A DNA stretch of 43,595 bases from positions 1 to 43,595 of the forward strand of contig CALFBH010000018.1 in the NCBI GenBank assembly GCA_937951615.1, read 5' to 3'. Positions 42,466 through 43,595 of this stretch are shown piece by piece. Position numbers and translations under genes: made by a program. This DNA is from an uncultured Saprospiraceae bacterium (lineage in GTDB: Bacteria; Bacteroidota; Bacteroidia; Chitinophagales; Saprospiraceae). The stretch's first letter is position 1. The number at the start of each line of letters is the position of its first letter. Below the pieces are notes generated by a model, which was given only the letters and a program-made list of their open reading frames with translations, was not told the DNA's origin and searched no databases.

Positions 42466-42530
42466 TACTTTTGAATGTTCCTAAATATTTCATTTTAAAC
42501 TTAAACTTAAACTTGAGCTTAAACTTAAAA
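42466..42530 (+). repeat. Promoter element and TTAAAC hexamer repeat at the methylase start
   Basis: TACTTTTG at 42466-42473 is an exact -7 element (no TTTG at -33). The hexamer array 42495-42530 follows: TTAAAC three times, TTGAGC, TTAAAC, TTAAAA. The array overlaps the probable start codon of the methylase (TTG at 42513). The 17-base ATTTTAAACTTAAACTT at 42492-42508 also lies, in the sense orientation, just upstream of the epimerase gene (6854-6838). Confidence 0.7.
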
Positions 42531-43367
42531 AGCCCACTAAGGTATCCGGGCGGAAAAAACAGAGCCATCAAATATATTGCGCCACTCATTCCCGATTTCA
42601 AGGAATACAGAGAACCTTTTATCGGAGGCGGCTCAGTATTTTTTCATGTCCGACAAAAATATCCCAATCGGAAATATTGGATCAATGATTTGTATTATAA
42701 GCTGTTTCAGTTTTGGACACAAAGTCAGACCAGACTGGAAAAAGTAGTAGAGCAGGTCATCAATTGGAAAGAAGCGCATGAGGATGGAAAACAACTCCAC
42801 CGATTTTTATTGGACAATATGAAAGACTTTTCCGAACTGGAAACAGCCAGTGCTTTTTTTGTGTTGAATAGAATAACATTCTCCGGCACGAGCGAGAGCG
42901 GCGGCTACTCCAATCAGTCTTTCCTAAAGCGTTTCACCCCATCCAGCATCGAAAGATTAAAACTTATTGATACCATCCTTGCAGAGACCAAAATCACCAA
43001 TCTCGATTTTCAGGAAGTCGTGGAAGCAGCAGGGGAGGAGGTTTTTATCTTTTTAGATCCACCATATTACGCCGCAACCAAGTCGGCACTCTACGGCAAA
43101 AACGGCAATATGCACAAAGGCTTCGACCACGAGCGATTTGCAGCAGTCATGAAAAACACCACACACAAATGGCTCATCACTTACGATAATAGCGACTACA
43201 TCCGCGACTTGTTTTCCTTCGCCAATATTTTTACCTGGGAACTGACCTACGGCATGAGAAATGTCAAAGCAGGCGCAGTCCAACAAGAAAAAGAAATTTT
43301 TATTTCCAATTATTTAGAGACCATAGAGAAGCCGACTGGACAATTGGGCTTGTTTGGGAAGGAATGA
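42513..43367 (+). CDS. D12-class N6-adenine DNA methyltransferase (Dam-like)
   Basis: This protein of about 284 residues methylates adenine in DNA. The SAM motif region is SPLRYPGGK close to the N-terminus, followed by YREPFIGGGSVFF. The catalytic motif is FLDPPYY, and WLITYDNSDYIRDLF follows. No nuclease gene adjoins it, so it is a solitary methylase (regulatory or remnant). The start is unusual. There is no ATG ahead of the conserved core, and the most likely initiator is the TTG at 42513 inside a TTAAAC repeat (MSLNLKSPLRYPGG). The frame is open back to 42450, but that lies before the expected transcription start. Confidence 0.85.
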   Translation: MSLNLKSPLRYPGGKNRAIKYIAPLIPDFKEYREPFIGGGSVFFHVRQKYPNRKYWINDLYYKLFQFWTQSQTRLEKVVEQVINWKEAHEDGKQLHRFLLDNMKDFSELETASAFFVLNRITFSGTSESGGYSNQSFLKRFTPSSIERLKLIDTILAETKITNLDFQEVVEAAGEEVFIFLDPPYYAATKSALYGKNGNMHKGFDHERFAAVMKNTTHKWLITYDNSDYIRDLFSFANIFTWELTYGMRNVKAGAVQQEKEIFISNYLETIEKPTGQLGLFGKE

Positions 43368-43388
43368 AATTGGTGTTAGGGGCTACTC

Positions 43389-43520
43389 ATGAGAAAAACA
43401 CCCAAATGTTTTAGCTATGTTGTAGCCAGAAAAAAAGCCTTAATAACCCAGTTTGGCTACCCGTCTAAGGTTGGACAAAAGCATCCACTTTTTTCTTGGT
43501 TCTATGGGATAAAAATATGA
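43389..43520 (+). CDS. Possible 43-residue small protein
   Basis: An ATG-started frame reads MRKTPKCFSYVVARKKALIT and ends SWFYGIKI. It is basic and aromatic-rich, with no family known to me. It begins 21 bases after the methylase stop. Codon use looks coding-like, but it is short and overlaps a GTAGCCA/TGGCTAC hairpin (43432-43460). It may be real or a fragment of a longer gene. Confidence 0.25.
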   Translation: MRKTPKCFSYVVARKKALITQFGYPSKVGQKHPLFSWFYGIKI

Positions 43521-43562
43521 AATATGTGACAAAAAGTAGAACTTTGGAGTAAACTTGAATAT

Positions 43563-43595
43563 ATGTTTAAAGCACTTTGGCATAAGATACAGGCT
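43563..43595 (+). CDS. Possible start of a gene running off the window
   Basis: ATG at 43563 opens MFKALWHKIQA and stays open to the window end (11 codons). This is too little to judge function or even to be sure it is a gene. Confidence 0.2.
   Translation, partial: MFKALWHKIQA

Overview
The window looks like a chromosomal segment of a Bacteroidota member, most likely of the Saprospiria (Lewinella/Haliscomenobacter-like). The evidence is three proteins with type IX secretion (T9SS) style C-terminal sorting domains, promoters of the Bacteroidota form TTTG-N20-TAnnTTTG, weak Shine-Dalgarno sequences, and a sigma/anti-sigma/adhesin operon. No rRNA, tRNA, CRISPR array, intact insertion sequence or prophage was seen.

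Layout. 1-6828: a membrane protein of unknown function, a secreted M14 zinc carboxypeptidase, a secreted thioredoxin-fold protein and an NAD-dependent epimerase/reductase. 6829-10918: a very AT-rich island with its own promoter, holding an Eco57I-type adenine methylase and an overlapping small PD-(D/E)xK nuclease, which I read as a restriction-modification pair. 10979-13921: fatty-acid beta-oxidation multienzyme and exonuclease III. 14123-16801: a methionine operon (metZ-metX) behind a clear promoter, a SAM-I riboswitch and its terminator, with a long inverted repeat lodged in the leader. 16999-19322: ECF sigma factor, anti-sigma-like protein and a secreted adhesin-like protein. 19488-22333: thioredoxin-like protein, polysaccharide ABC permease and GDP-mannose 4,6-dehydratase.

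22330-28026 is a mosaic. The sulfate-activation genes cysC, cysD and cysN are split by a toxin-antitoxin remnant. They are followed by an orphan RHH antitoxin, an orphan proteasome-beta-like Ntn hydrolase, a decayed Rpn-type nuclease and a truncated uracil-DNA-glycosylase-like gene. No cysH or sulfite reductase is present here, so PAPS may serve sulfation of a surface polysaccharide together with gmd and the exporter. 28169-30806: efp, accB, accC. 31109-35210: a galactose-oxidase-type copper radical enzyme with three beta-trefoil modules and a T9SS tail, preceded by a small YtkA/FixH-like exported protein. 36164-43367: a giant CotH/lamin-tail surface protein, an exported tail-collar protein and a D12-class DNA adenine methylase.

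The pattern I find most unusual lies between genes. Many genes are followed, within a few bases of the stop codon, by short-word tandem repeats whose sequence differs from gene to gene but which are C-poor and G/T/A-rich on the coding strand. Several other dispersed palindromes are also present. The orphan proteasome-like hydrolase, the two-gene restriction system and the copper radical oxidase are the most interesting proteins.
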